A stretch of DNA of 64,000 bases. It comes from Plicaturopsis crispa FD-325 SS-3. Its lineage: Eukaryota > Basidiomycota > Agaricomycetes > Amylocorticiales > Amylocorticiaceae. Positions 1-10,643 of this stretch are shown one piece after another (within the stretch, counting starts at the first letter, position 1; each line of letters begins with the position of its first letter). The translations under genes were made by a program, and so were the position numbers. The notes beneath the pieces were generated by a model. It saw nothing but the letters and a program-made list of their open reading frames with translations, ran no database searches and was not told where the DNA came from. The stretch is taken from the NCBI GenBank assembly GCA_000827205.1, contig KN832558.1:1251960-1315959 (forward strand). Direction: 5' to 3'.

Positions 1-712
1 GTCCTCAACACGGAGACGCAATTTGTCGATGTGGTTAACAGAGGCTCCAATTCGTTCATCAAGCAAATTCGCGATGGATGCTTTCTCGAGCTGCGAGACC
101 AGAGACGCAGGGGAGTTCGATGATCCACGCGACCCGAGTTGGAGGTCCAAGCGCAAGACCTGGAAGTCGGATGCGTCAGAGGAAGGTATCAACCGATCCC
201 CCTCTGCCGCCTCCTTCTCCCCACTCGTTTGCTCGTCAGCCTCGTCCGTCTCCTCGGCATCGACGACCGAGGCGAGTGTAAGAGCACGATGAAGTCCCTG
301 CCTAACAGGGGCAATCACGACCTCGGTCTCAGAGGATGGGTCGTCCGCGAATGTGAGCGAGCGGCGCAGTCCACGCCGTTTGGGAGCTGTTGTGTCCGAG
401 GGGGATTGTGGGGAGTGCTCGCGCAAGGTGGGGTATCTGACAACCCATTCGTCCTTGTTGAACTCGCGGAGGCTGCCCAGGATGGTTTTCGTCGAATCTA
501 TCGCATTGACCAGCCTGGGACGTATAGTATGAGTGCTCTCCCGGGTAAGCTGGGCGCAGATAGGATACACACCTGTCTTTCTGCTCTATATATGCCTCCT
601 GCACATCCTCCACCTTGAATTGCTTTTCACCAATCAAATCCGTAAAAGACGTCTCTTTGACCGGTGACGGCGACGTCGTTCGCACAGAGCCAGGTGCGTA
701 AGGTTGAACCAT
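1..712 (-). CDS. FZO1: Mitofusin Fzo1, N-terminal part (cut by window edge)
   Basis: This is the start of a dynamin-like GTPase of the mitochondrial outer membrane that drives mitochondrial fusion. The reading runs from ATG 712 through one intron (515-572) and leaves the window at base 1. The visible protein (about 215 residues) begins MVQPYAP and contains VQEAYIEQKDR, then DSTKTILGSLREFNKDEWVVRYP. It ends LLDERIGASVNHIDKLRLRVED, the helical region that in fungal Fzo1 lies just before the GTPase P-loop. The GTPase domain, membrane anchors and C-terminal heptad repeats lie outside the window. The frame stays open upstream to an in-frame ATG at 754, so the start could be 42 bases longer; 712 was chosen because fungal Fzo1 proteins begin similarly. 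The family call is from the motif order, not a search. Confidence 0.85.
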
Positions 713-1106
713 GGCGAATCTAGGATATTTGATTTTTGGTTTTATGGGGCTCAAAGGCCAGCTTGAAAGTCGATATAAGCGCTCGTCAATGTGCTTGACA
801 GTGTCGAGTGGCAGCAGCTGGTCGTTGTAGAAAGCAAGTCAAAATCCTCAGCGGTTGCACGGCTCAGCGATTTACATATGTGTCACCCAAGCAACACCCC
901 GGTAACAGCCGAGACAATTTGCACATGTTTGCCCTGGTGGCTGACCAGCATTTCGACTGGAGACGACTCGTCTGGACGCTGTCTAGAATTATTTCTACGG
1001 AGCGCTCATCACAGGCAATCGACGGCTTGAGACCACAGAAATAATGCTAATAAAATTAGTGATACAAGATGAGGACAGGTGGAGTTGTCGTTCTACGACT
1101 CGCCCT
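713..1106. other. Intergenic region between FZO1 and the PTAR1-like gene
   Basis: This 394-bp stretch lies upstream of FZO1 and downstream of the next gene on the same strand. No convincing coding exon or RNA gene is seen. The part next to 712 is open in the FZO1 frame and could hold an alternative start. Confidence 0.5.
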
Positions 1107-2725
1107 CTAGCTCGATGAGCGGCTCCCTATAGTATCATAGCGCCAATAATGAGACAGAGTGTCAGTCAGGCATTTCACTTGGCCAGAAAACAAGTCCAAG
1201 GCTCGATAAGACGAGCCGTAGGTCAAATCCTCTTCTTCATCAAACCAAAAGCATTCGTGCTGTGCACACCCAGTCAGACTTTGTCTCAAGCATACATTGA
1301 GAGAACATGCGTCACCTGTAAGCCTCCCCAAACAAGAAATTTGAAGGCCTCCAATCGGATCTGGCGCTGTGTGTCCGCATCGAACGACCCCGGTAGCCGC
1401 TTATCCATGGCCCATCCACGGACTACCTTCCAGATGAATGGGACCATCGACACTTGGTCCGGGCCATCCGCTGTCATGCGGAGATACATCCACAATGAAG
1501 GATGGTCCGGGTACACACCGAGAAGAGACCCAGCATGCGTCAAGGAAGGGGAGGTATTCTCGGGCCACGATATTGGCTGCGGCTCATCGTGCCCATACCC
1601 TTGTTTGACAGCGGATAGGTCACCGGAATTGGCATTCGGACGTGCTCCAAATGCGGCGTGGAGAGCACCCAGGTAGTGAACCGCCGAGTGATCCGAAATG
1701 TGTAGTTCGATCCATCGACGGATGAAAGATAATTCGGCGACGACTAGTACAGTGAACGGACAATCCGGCGCCTTGGGATCGCGAGAGGCAAGGGCGTTGG
1801 CGAGGCATTGGCGCCTGTACGCCCATGCATGATAGTTCCGCGGGTACGCTTCAGTTGCCTGCGCTATGAGCTCAAGCTCGCGCTTCAGCCGCTCTGGGGA
1901 CAATTTCGCTCCATAAAGACCGTCCCGAGGGAGCGGGTTTTTGACGGAAAGCGATACTTTACTCCACGAGAGCGTCGTCTGAAGATTTGCCTGTTTGGAG
2001 CCTCTGACGACAGGTGGGCGCTTTGATGAGGACGGGGCGACACTGGCAGCAGGAAGTTTTTGGAGTAACCACGACCGGTGGTGCCACAAAATGGATTGCT
2101 TTGCGCCATCCTTGGTCGACATAATAGCGGCAGTGAATGCCAGCTCTTTTTCGATATCCATCCGCTCGTGCGTTACTAGACGTTTCCGGGCGTTCAGCGC
2201 CGTCTGATGAGCGGGATTGGCAAGCAGGATGACAGCAGACGAGATGGCGAGTTTTTTGACGGTGGTATCGGATATGGTCGCAGACTTTCTCTCCGCGGCA
2301 AGTTTCCGCTTCGCAAGGAAGAAGATGGGTAGGGCCAATAAATAAAATTTGTGTAACCATTTCTGAGGGACGCCGAGGTTGCCTTCGATGAATACAAACG
2401 GCGACGTTGGAGCGCCTGTGTTTGCAGGGCGCCATTCGCTACCGTCGCCGGGTAGTATTTCTACTGATATCCTGTCAAAAGTCTCATTGCTGAGTGAATG
2501 GTAAAGCGATCCAATGATAGAGGCACTTACGGAAGAGTATTTAACAAGGTGGCCAGAGCATCAAATAAGCGGAGGTCTTGCTCATCTGGTCTCTCATTCG
2601 TATATTGTATCCTTGCTTTCTGCGATTGTCAGCTCATTGTCGCGATCAAAAAAGGCCAACGAGAACATTCTAACTTTGAGGATGGTCTGTTCAGGATACG
2701 TTCCGGCACTCCTCCGGCCAGGCAT
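1107..2725 (-). CDS. Protein prenyltransferase alpha-subunit-repeat protein (PTAR1-like)
   Basis: The protein carries alpha-subunit prenyltransferase (PPTA) helical repeats. Diagnostic segments are RSWLLQKL and YPRNYHAWAYRRQ, followed by a looser repeat with SLWMYLR. In known prenyltransferases such repeats form the alpha subunit that docks the beta subunit. Human PTAR1 is the closest recognised type, and its partner here is unknown. Four short introns are needed: one after the first 17 codons (donor GTTAGA), one after LLNTLP, and two more implied by the frame; the last joins LVWGGLQ to HECFWFDEEEDL. The ATG at 2725 gives MPGRRSAGTY; no later ATG keeps the N-terminal exon. The C-terminus is SRSSS. 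The role is inferred from the repeat family only. Confidence 0.75.
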
Positions 2726-3050
2726 AGTATATGGTACCTGCGTCGCTGCAATAAAAAGGCGGGCCCGGGGGTAGTTCAGGCAATGACTGAATTACCTAGA
2801 ATGTTTACAGGGACTGAGATTCCGCAAGGTTGAGGGTGCTAAGTCATGGAAGGGAGCTTGTCATGGTCGCGAGCAAGATGATCTGAGACTCTGAGAATTA
2901 GCGGCGCGCAACAGCCACCGGCCCCGGTCTGCCTTCGCGCCTCTATCAGTATTACCAGCTATACCACAATCCCTGTTCTATCCCAATTGATATTCGTCAC
3001 ACACACATTACACGCGACAAGGCGTATAACATCCAGCCTTCATCGCCGCC
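2726..3050. promoter_or_regulatory. Divergent intergenic region
   Basis: These 325 bp separate two divergently read genes (PTAR1-like on minus, small unknown protein on plus) and must hold both promoters. No clear TATA box or named operator is seen. A pyrimidine-rich stretch precedes the plus-strand ATG. Confidence 0.4.
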
Positions 3051-3481
3051 ATGAACTCCCCCACCGAACCGGGATCGCCATCGCCATCCACACCCTCCTC
3101 TGGCACACCTCCTCCAGACGAACCGCAGTATATCCCAACTGCTCCCAGCTCCTCCCAGACGAGGGAGGCGCCAACTGCACCTAAGCGGCGCCTTCCGGCG
3201 GGCGCATCGTTCGCAGCTGCATCGACTATGCGCGACGCGAAAACCCGCCGACGCGAAGAGGGTGGCTCTAGAAGGGGTGGCGGGGGTGCTGCCTGGGAGG
3301 GAAAAGAAGGTGGACGGAGAGGCGATAAGGAGGAATTAGTCGATGGACAATTAGTGGACTACTTGAGGAAACGTGAGTGAACTTGATCTCTCTGGTCGTC
3401 TGAGCCTTTGCTGATGTGCCAGGCGATTTGCCAGAATTTGGGGACCCGTTTAACGAGGAGATGATAAAGGCGAACTCTTGA
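3051..3481 (+). CDS. Small basic/proline-rich protein of unknown function
   Basis: Two exons (3051-3372 and 3423-3481, intron of 50 nt with GTGAGT donor) give a 126-residue protein. The first half is rich in Pro, Ser and Thr. The middle is strongly basic and Gly/Arg-rich (RDAKTRRREEGGSRRGGGG). The end, VDYLRKRDLPEFGDPFNEE followed by MIKANS, looks like the conserved part and would fold as a short amphipathic helix. There is no signal peptide and no membrane segment. I do not recognise the family. The splice is supported because it restores an open frame across a standard donor and acceptor and adds the conserved-looking tail. Confidence 0.6.
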
Positions 3482-4380
3482 ATCCCTGGCAACCTAGAGT
3501 GAACATGGTATGCGCTCGCCTACTTGGTGTGAAGCTTGATAACTCATCGTGCATTTTCTCAAGTCATAAATTTGGGGCGTCTACCCTGCCCCAGTTGTAT
3601 TAACGCGAAGAATCGATATCACAGCTCCTGTGGTTACAGAACCCTCACATCTGTTCGCTGTATTCCCTGGTTGTCCATATCTATGTGAATCCATTTTCGT
3701 GACAGCCTATACTTATGTGGAAGGTGAGTGCTTCATCGCATCTGAACCAAAATTACGGAGATTGATCGGCCCTACGATGAAATGTAGATGCGGGGGTTTA
3801 TCAGCAAAAAAGTGCCTACCCGATAAAAGTTGTGATTATAGGTCTAGAGAACTGTTGAAAAGCATCGCGAGCACAAGAGCTTTACTGTCTTCGTCTTAGA
3901 TCAGCCCTCTCCATGCTTATGGTGCATATATGGGATGGTGGCAAGGGTCGTCGGGGACGAATTTCATAGCGAAACGCTGTCTGCCTTACTTCGTCCACCG
4001 TATGTATTGTGGCGAGTAGTGCGTGTCTTCGATAGCATGGCTCAGGACTTTGGGCTGGAGCCGCTGAGCTTCCGGACTCTCGTGATGCGTATTACGCTTA
4101 CGCTCTATTTCTGAGAGGGCATATTGCTAGATGGTATTTTCCTTAGCACCGTTTCGAGTACACAGTGCAGACGTCAACAATATTCGCGCGCGCCCTCGAC
4201 GAGGTAGGTAGGTTTTGCCGGCTAGAGGATTCAGGAGGAGCGAAACTTTGCAAGACAAATGCGGCAAGGGAGAACGTTTGCATGTTCCCACGGTCTAGAG
4301 ACGGACGACTCGGAGTCGGAGTTCAATCGCGCACTTCCCTTCCCTTTCCCCACTTCCCCGCTGAACTGTGTCCGCCGGCA
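3482..4380. other. Intergenic region upstream of the homeodomain-like gene
   Basis: About 900 bp without a supported gene. A 90-codon open frame near 3630-3899 has no ATG at its head and no recognisable motif. The last 60 bp before ATG 4381 are pyrimidine-rich, as is usual just upstream of basidiomycete starts. Confidence 0.4.
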
Positions 4381-6276
4381 ATGGCATCCATTCCATCTCC
4401 TTCTGCAGCTGCTCCTTCGGAATCTGAAAACATTGACTCGCTACCGAAACATGAGCCAAAAAAACGCACTCACAAACTGGTCAAAGCAACTGAGGAGCAG
4501 ACCGCACTCCTCATTGCCGCGTATGCTCAAGGACGCAACATCCAAGGCGCCAAACTATCACTACTATCCCAAGAAACAGGACTGTATGTGCTCTTTTGGG
4601 CTTTGCTTCTTTACATACGCTTACTGCATCGATGCAGGTCGACCAAATGGATCGCGAGCTGGTTTATGCGTAAACGCGCCAAAGAGCCTGGCTACACCCC
4701 AAAGCCGCGCGTCAAGAAAACGGACGTCTCTACTGCCGTGATGTCCGAGACTGCGACAGAAGATACCGCTAGGGAGCTACTCGGAAACGACGCGAAAGAC
4801 GCGTCTTCTACCGCGAAGGATGTGCTTCAGCTAGATCGGCGCGACTACTACCGCCCGGATACGTTTCATGGCCGCGTGCAACCATCCATATCGCAGGCGA
4901 GTATTGACCACGCGCTTGACTCCTTCTCGTGCTCTGGGTCCTTGCCTGCGGTGGATGCAATGAACCAGGACGAAGTCGTGCAGTTCAAAACCGAATACCA
5001 AGACCAAGCACTCTCTTTTTCCGCGCCGTCTGTCGATCACGGAATCATTGACCTTGCCACTATTCCTCACTCAACCTCACACGCTCAGTCCCCGTCTTCA
5101 GCTCACGCAGAACATGTGCACTTCAGCCCGGACGGGCAGCTGCAGTCTGGCGCCGGGACCAGCACACCGTTTACTCCAAGTCGAGGACTACAGAATAACA
5201 AGCTCGGTTTTTCGTCTATCCACCCTATCGTTTCCTCGTCGATATCACCACTATCTGCAAAGACTCCATGCTACCCCAAGATATCGCCTTTAATGCTCGA
5301 GGGACGAGGAAAAGAAAACATTCCACCCTACCCGATGCTGGATCTGCAATATCCTCCCCTTAGAAACATACGGCCGCAACCTAGCAATCAGTCGAGCGAT
5401 GCGGAGCTTTTTCCACGTCTGTCGGCGCACCTCAATGCATTCTCTGGCGGACACAACATGAATGTCGACATGGTCTCTCGTTCTGGACCCAATTCTCTCT
5501 CAAGCATTCTAGCTAGCATCTCATCTGATTCTACTCTCGTGTCTTCTGCTTCATCTGCTTCGCCTTTCAATACTACATCGGCTCTGACTATTTGCGACTA
5601 TGCCTCAAGCTCCGGGCTGCTGCCTCCGTCCTCAAAGGAACCCCCTGCATACCCGAATGATTCGGACATGCTACCTCCCTCGTCTGCTCCTTCCAGCCCG
5701 ACTTCTGAATACAGGAACATAGGAATCATCACGAGGCGACCCGCACCTAACGTGCTTGACGAATCTGAGGAAATACCGACCTCCAGCCCACCGACTTCGG
5801 TCTTCGATGAATGGATCCCGACCGAGCCTGCGACCTCTTCAAGCGCGGAGCCCCCACGACTCGGTTTTAGCTCTACTATGAAGCTGAAAGCACGGAACTT
5901 GCTCGCGCGCACTTCGACAGAAATAAACATGCTTGACTCTGGCTCGCTTCCTTCGCCATCGGACCCCGCCGAGGGTGGAGATGGCATGCCCACTCATTCT
6001 TCTTCGTTACCTCCTGGCTACCATGCGGTCATGAATCTCACTGGCCGCGAATACCACTCTCCTAGCTTTGCCGTCGAACCCCCAAGTCCCGAACAGCCAG
6101 CGTGCATACCGTCCCCGCCCAGCGGTATGCCCGCGTATATGCGCCGCAAGTTGTCTCTAGGCGGCGTCCAACGCCTCGTTGACCCGAAACTGATGGAGGA
6201 TCCCTTCGAGGCGGCTATGAGCCTGGTGTACCTGAGCACCATTGGTCTGGAATGGGACTCGGGCTCTGGCTCCTGA
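4381..6276 (+). CDS. Homeodomain-like transcription regulator
   Basis: The protein is 613 residues in two exons (intron 4584-4637, 54 nt, in frame, so an unspliced reading is also open). Residues about 25-90 form a homeodomain-like helix-turn-helix. They run from KLVKATEEQTALLIAAYAQG through LSLLSQETGL to a third helix KWIASWFMRKR, with a basic patch before and after. The intron falls just before the recognition helix. The usual WFxNRR core reads WFMRKR, so the near-invariant Asn of the recognition helix is replaced by Arg. The remaining 520 residues are low-complexity Ser/Pro/Thr with acidic patches, as in fungal activation regions. Start 4381 (MASIPSPSA) was preferred over an in-frame ATG about 100 bases upstream. 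It probably acts in the nucleus; its targets are unknown. Confidence 0.7.
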   Translation: MASIPSPSAAAPSESENIDSLPKHEPKKRTHKLVKATEEQTALLIAAYAQGRNIQGAKLSLLSQETGLYVLFWALLLYIRLLHRCRSTKWIASWFMRKRAKEPGYTPKPRVKKTDVSTAVMSETATEDTARELLGNDAKDASSTAKDVLQLDRRDYYRPDTFHGRVQPSISQASIDHALDSFSCSGSLPAVDAMNQDEVVQFKTEYQDQALSFSAPSVDHGIIDLATIPHSTSHAQSPSSAHAEHVHFSPDGQLQSGAGTSTPFTPSRGLQNNKLGFSSIHPIVSSSISPLSAKTPCYPKISPLMLEGRGKENIPPYPMLDLQYPPLRNIRPQPSNQSSDAELFPRLSAHLNAFSGGHNMNVDMVSRSGPNSLSSILASISSDSTLVSSASSASPFNTTSALTICDYASSSGLLPPSSKEPPAYPNDSDMLPPSSAPSSPTSEYRNIGIITRRPAPNVLDESEEIPTSSPPTSVFDEWIPTEPATSSSAEPPRLGFSSTMKLKARNLLARTSTEINMLDSGSLPSPSDPAEGGDGMPTHSSSLPPGYHAVMNLTGREYHSPSFAVEPPSPEQPACIPSPPSGMPAYMRRKLSLGGVQRLVDPKLMEDPFEAAMSLVYLSTIGLEWDSGSGS

Positions 6277-6720
6277 GCGGGCGCTTTGGAATTCGGTTCT
6301 ACCTGGATCTGGACTACTCTGCTGGATTTGCTTCGCGCGATAGATTGTATGAAATGAACGTTGGACTGCTATTGGACTTACTGGGACATTATGCCGATCC
6401 TCTGAAGTCTGTATCCCCTCTCCCCGTATCTTGCTGTACGATTAATGCTTCCAGTTGCCCCTACACTTCCCCCGTTAATAACTTGTATACTTAGAGTACA
6501 TGTAACCCTTATAACTGCTGCTGCTGTACTACCGACGTTCGAGACTGGGAACATGAGGGTCAAATGACGCGAAAGAGCGCCCGGCGAATCGTGATGGCCT
6601 CGGCATCGGGACGTGTCTCACGGTTCCCCGGTGCACCCCGCGCCTTCTCCGACAGTTCATTATCTTTTTCATTCTACCCTCCGTGCGTTTGCTTTCCGAC
6701 ACGAAGGCATCTCCTTTACA
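6277..6720. other. Intergenic region between two plus-strand genes
   Basis: 444 bp holding the 3' untranslated region of the homeodomain-like gene and the promoter of the next gene. The sequence before ATG 6721 is rich in C and T. No further gene is seen. Confidence 0.4.
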
Positions 6721-7653
6721 ATGGCTTCAGCGTTTTCGCGTCGCGTCCTACCAGCACTGCGCTCGCTGCGCACCGCCTCCCGCCGTAGCCTAAGCACGGC
6801 GGCGCCTCACCCTGCGCCAAGCGTTGGCAGCGATACGCCCTGGATTGTATGTCACTTTTATTCGCATCGTCACAGCGGTGGTCGAGACAGTCGCTAAATG
6901 GTAGTGTGTGTGCAGGTTGGCTCGGCCGTCGTATTTGGACCTATTGTGAGTGTGTCGTCTTATGTAGGATACGTCACCGCTAACGCGCGAGTTCGGTAGG
7001 GCGCGTATGTGTGGTACCTGAAGGCGGGCGGCGGTGGGTCGCACGGACACGATGGTGGCCATGGACATGATAGTGGCCACGCCCATGCGGAATCCCATGC
7101 GGAGTCGCATACACAGGCGGCGACACCCGTCGCGGACGACGAGGGCACGGAAGCCCCGGTCGCAGAAGTCCAGGCTTCCGTGGATGACGCTGCTGTAGGT
7201 CCTCGTTTCGACGCTGCCTTTCTGTGGCTGGGAAGACAAGACCTATGCCGACACTAATATCTACTGGTTGCAGAGCGACGACTCACCGAAGAACGCGGAC
7301 GCTGCTGAGTCCGATTCCGTACGTGCTAATATTTCCCGAGTTGTGCTCGGGATGGGTATACTTATTGGAAATGGGTTTCACAGGACACTACCACTAAATT
7401 CGACAGCGGCGCTCCTGGACAAGACGAGGAAGCGGAAAAGGGCCCCGTCGAACAGAAGGAACACCCTGGGGAGAAGAAGACGGGTACATTCCAGAGCAGC
7501 AGTGACAGTGGCCCAACAGACCTGGGTGATGCCAGAGCAGCGGCTGTCGTGAGTAGCTTTCGTCTTCCTGTAGTTGCGCTCTTTCCCTGACAGTTTTTCT
7601 GGTCTCAGAACGACAAGCAGCCCAAAAATGTGCATAACGAAGCTTCCGCATAG
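6721..7653 (+). CDS. Histidine-rich mitochondrial inner-membrane-type protein, unknown function
   Basis: Six exons (6721-6846, 6916-6945, 7000-7194, 7274-7318, 7384-7548, 7609-7653) give a 201-residue protein. All five introns are phase 0. The N-terminus, MASAFSRRVLPALRSLRTAS followed by RRSLSTA, is a classic mitochondrial presequence with many Arg and no acidic residue. One membrane segment follows at about 43-60 (IVGSAVVFGPIGAYVWYL). Directly after it lies a Gly/His tract (GSHGHDGGHGHDSGHAHAES) that could bind zinc, copper or nickel. The rest is acidic, hydrophilic and probably disordered. The layout resembles fungal single-pass inner-membrane proteins. I do not recognise a family, so metal binding is an inference from composition. 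Confidence 0.7.
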
Positions 7654-7907
7654 ACTACTGAGTAGAGATCTCCGGAGCAAGCATTGCTATCGCTTGCACT
7701 CGGAGACGTCAATACAAATTTGTGATGTGCTTCACACTGAAATCGCAAGGAACTGCTGTCCTTACAGGTGTTTGCTCTCGTAAATGCGATCTGGAATGAA
7801 CGGTCCAACGGACTCCAACCCACAATATGTTCATACAATCAGTCTATCATACAATTCACAACAACGAAAGTATTGCTGCACTGCTATGTTTAACCGTTGC
7901 ATTAGAT

Positions 7908-9859
7908 CTACGAAGTCCCATATTTCTGTATGACCTCTTTGCACAGAACCTTCCACACCTTCCCCAGATATTCAAAATCCGATATCTGCCAGGTTACCCC
8001 ACATTAGCGCATCTCAAACTCATCATATGGCCTACAACACCGAACTCACTTCATTCCATATCTGTGCGCTGCACCTTGTCCACCAACGGCCATTATGGTA
8101 TATCGGGGGCGCGAAGATTTTCCACTCAAGCAGGAGCCGCTGCCTGAGGAAAGCGGAGATAGCTGGGGTCCACATAAGGGAGCCAGGGATTGGCAGCTCG
8201 ACGTTCACCTAGTAACGCAATACTTGTCAAAACAACGTCTGGCCGCGTCTGAATCAGGGTAGGATGCGGAAACGCACGATATTCAGGATGAGCTCCTCGG
8301 AACCCATGACTGATGTGCCTAGTATTTCCGCAAGACGCTGGCCACCGGCAAGCGCAAGCGCGTGACAGTATGCGTTTATCTTTGCCTCGCCGCCGAGCCA
8401 TTCACGGAAGTCGAGCGCTGGAAGGGAGGACTCAGGAATGGCGCCAGGGGGAGCGGAGGTCACTAACCAGCGCAAACGCTGAGAAAGGGCGCAAAATCCA
8501 TCGTCCCGTTCCCTGTAAATAACGGCCTAAGTTGTTTTCTGCCCAAGTGAGATTCCGTGTCTTCTCACATTCAAATAGCGCTACAAAATCCTCCGGGTAG
8601 TGGGCATCGGCATCGGGTGACTTGTACGCATCTGGAGTGGGTATGGAAGCTCTTATTATGTGCTGATTCCTACGCATCCCCCAGCAGGCGAGGCCCAGAG
8701 GTTTCACGAGGATTTGGGTGGACGTCAGGGCAAAAACTTATACCAACTGGCGCGACTCACCGTAGCGGAACGTAAAGCACCGCGCAAGGGCGCTTCGCAT
8801 AGAGCCATTTGTGGCAGTTCTACGATTATGCCATGATCAGCAAAGACACGGATACGGCAGCAATCTGGACATGATGGCAAGGGAGAGAATACGACGGTCG
8901 ACATTACTCAAGTGAATGCAACGTACCGACACCCAGAAATCCGGTTTTGCCTCGCTGAGGTTGATATCAACCTCTTGGCCGATACAGTGTGCGGCGTCTA
9001 CGATGCTCCAGACGCCCTCTTCCCGGCAAACCTGCACGAGATCTTTCCAAGGGAGATACGCGGCTGGCGAGGCGATAATTCCGTCGATGATGGCTACAAT
9101 CTTGCGTCCCCCATCGGTAGACAAAGGAGCGGATCGTTCGGGAAGCGTTCGGAGGTGGGCACGGAAGTCGGAGATGATGGAGGCATGGTTGTTGGGAAAT
9201 TTCAGACTGAAAGTCGACACTGTAGGATGGGGTGGGCGATCGGCCTGGTACTGTATCATGTTTAGCACCGCACTGTATGTCGTGCTCGCTGCGTGTGCCT
9301 GTTAAGCGAGCCCGTCTGCACAGCACTAGTCTACGCACCCTGGACGATGATATCACCTGCGTTCCATTGGAAATTTCGTAGGACGGTATCCAAGGCCGTC
9401 GAAGCATTGAGGACCAGGACGCATTCGTCGGGTTCGGCGTGGAGAAGGTGCGCTACACGCGCCCGGGCGGCTATGAGCAGTGGCGCATACTCGAAACGGT
9501 AAAACATGTCAGGATTGGACTCAGTCTGAGCGGCGAACTTGTCACACGCAGCCTTGACCGGACGGGAGAGGGAGCCGTAGGAACCTATTCGCCACGGGTT
9601 AATCAAGAAACTATGATTCAGACTGCAGCCCCCGATATTATACACTCTCTAGAGTGCGTGATAATCCACTTTGAATGTAGGCGTACTGAAATGCACTCCA
9701 CGGAAGAGGTGTGGGTAGATGCTCACCGTTGTTGAGATTGACGTATGTCGGGTCGAAGAAGAAGAATTTGTGCATGGGATGGCCAAAAGTCGGTGGGTCA
9801 CCGCGATATGTCTCATTAGACTCCGAATCCCCTGCAATGTCTATCTTGAGTTCGGCCAT
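7908..9859 (-). CDS. PLP-dependent class-V aminotransferase (LolT / isopenicillin-N-epimerase-like)
   Basis: A pyridoxal-phosphate enzyme of the cysteine-desulfurase/epimerase fold. In order: the N-terminal YVNLNNGSYGS; SNPDMFYRFEY; the cofactor region VLNASTALDTVL; ASTTYSAVLNMIQYQ; SIVDAAHCIGQEVDI, where the Asp and His hold the PLP ring; and NCHKWLYAKRPCAVLYVPLR, whose Lys would form the Schiff base. Then follow EWNGTMDFAPFLSVCAALDF and a C-terminal small domain ending VIQKYGTS. At least eight short introns are needed. The LolT name comes from a loline-cluster homologue; the related fungal Egt2 lyases are an alternative. ATG 9859 gives MAELKIDIAG; an upstream in-frame start at 9931 is possible. 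It is head to head with COX20, 154 bp apart. No biosynthetic cluster surrounds it, so the substrate is unknown. Confidence 0.8.
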
Positions 9860-10013
9860 TGCACAACAGTCGCAGAGATGTACTGTCTCATATCCGAGTT
9901 GTATCGCCAGAGTGAAGACGTCAAGCGCCACGGAGACTGAAAATACTTTTGGTCATAGCCACGCGAGTTTTCACCAAGTTCACGCCGAGCAAACGCGATT
10001 TCTGGAACCGACC
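9860..10013. promoter_or_regulatory. Shared bidirectional promoter, aminotransferase / COX20
   Basis: Only 154 bp separate the two divergent start codons, so the genes probably share regulatory sequence. No clear TATA box is seen. If the aminotransferase really starts at 9931 the gap shrinks to 82 bp. Confidence 0.55.
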
Positions 10014-10643
10014 ATGTCTACCTCGTCTCTCGACCACCCGTCGTCTACAGAATCACAGAAGGCGCCTACGCCAGCACCACACAATCCCTTCAAACCAGAA
10101 ACTACAGGCACATTCTGGGGTGACTTTCGCGAGGCGGTCAAGGTCGGTCCTCTACCTTAGAATCGTCATACACGTCTTGATGCCACCGCTGCGTAGCGAA
10201 TATCACCTCGCCGGGATCTCGAGCACCTCAATGAAATCCAATGTGCCCGCAATAGTCTGCTAAGTGGGATTGCAAGCGGTGCAGGTCTCGGCATAGTACG
10301 CGGTGCAAGTGCAAGTGCGTGGCTGCAGTCTCTTCATGATATGGTTAGCCTACTTAACGTGACGTTACCTCTCCTACCCGTGCCTTTATAGCTGTTATTA
10401 CAGGCTGCCACTGGGCACTAGGCACATTCATGGTCGTATCTGTTGGCACGTGGTGCGCACACCTCATATATCTGCATGCGATATTTGTTTGGGCCGTTAA
10501 CAATTCGGAAAAGGGCAATATGTCGAAACGCACGAATGCGGGAGCTAAGATCGATCCAAACGGCTGTGGATGGTGCTCCACAGCGCCGGCTGAAAGCTCA
10601 AACCACGGAAAGTGGGGCTGAGGATGGTACGCCCCGGACGTGA
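10014..10643 (+). CDS. COX20: COX20, cytochrome c oxidase assembly factor
   Basis: COX20 is an inner-membrane chaperone for newly made Cox2. Four exons (10014-10142, 10197-10314, 10392-10452, 10514-10643) give 145 residues. The conserved core reads LNEIQCARNSLLSGIASGAG followed by LGIVRG, a membrane hairpin typical of Cox20/FAM36A. The second membrane segment is ITGCHWALGTFMVVSVGTW, and the tail AICRNARMRELRSIQ has the usual charged helix. The N-terminal 40 residues are polar and Pro/Thr-rich with TFWGDFREAVK. There is no separate cleavable presequence, as in other members. All splice junctions are GT-AG and keep frame. Confidence 0.88.

Noticed and set aside
4584-4637. Reading the homeodomain-like gene as one continuous exon
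   Set aside because: The 54-nt segment has GTATGT and GCAG borders, and its translation (VLFWALLLYIRLLHRC) would split the helix-turn-helix. It is an in-frame intron.
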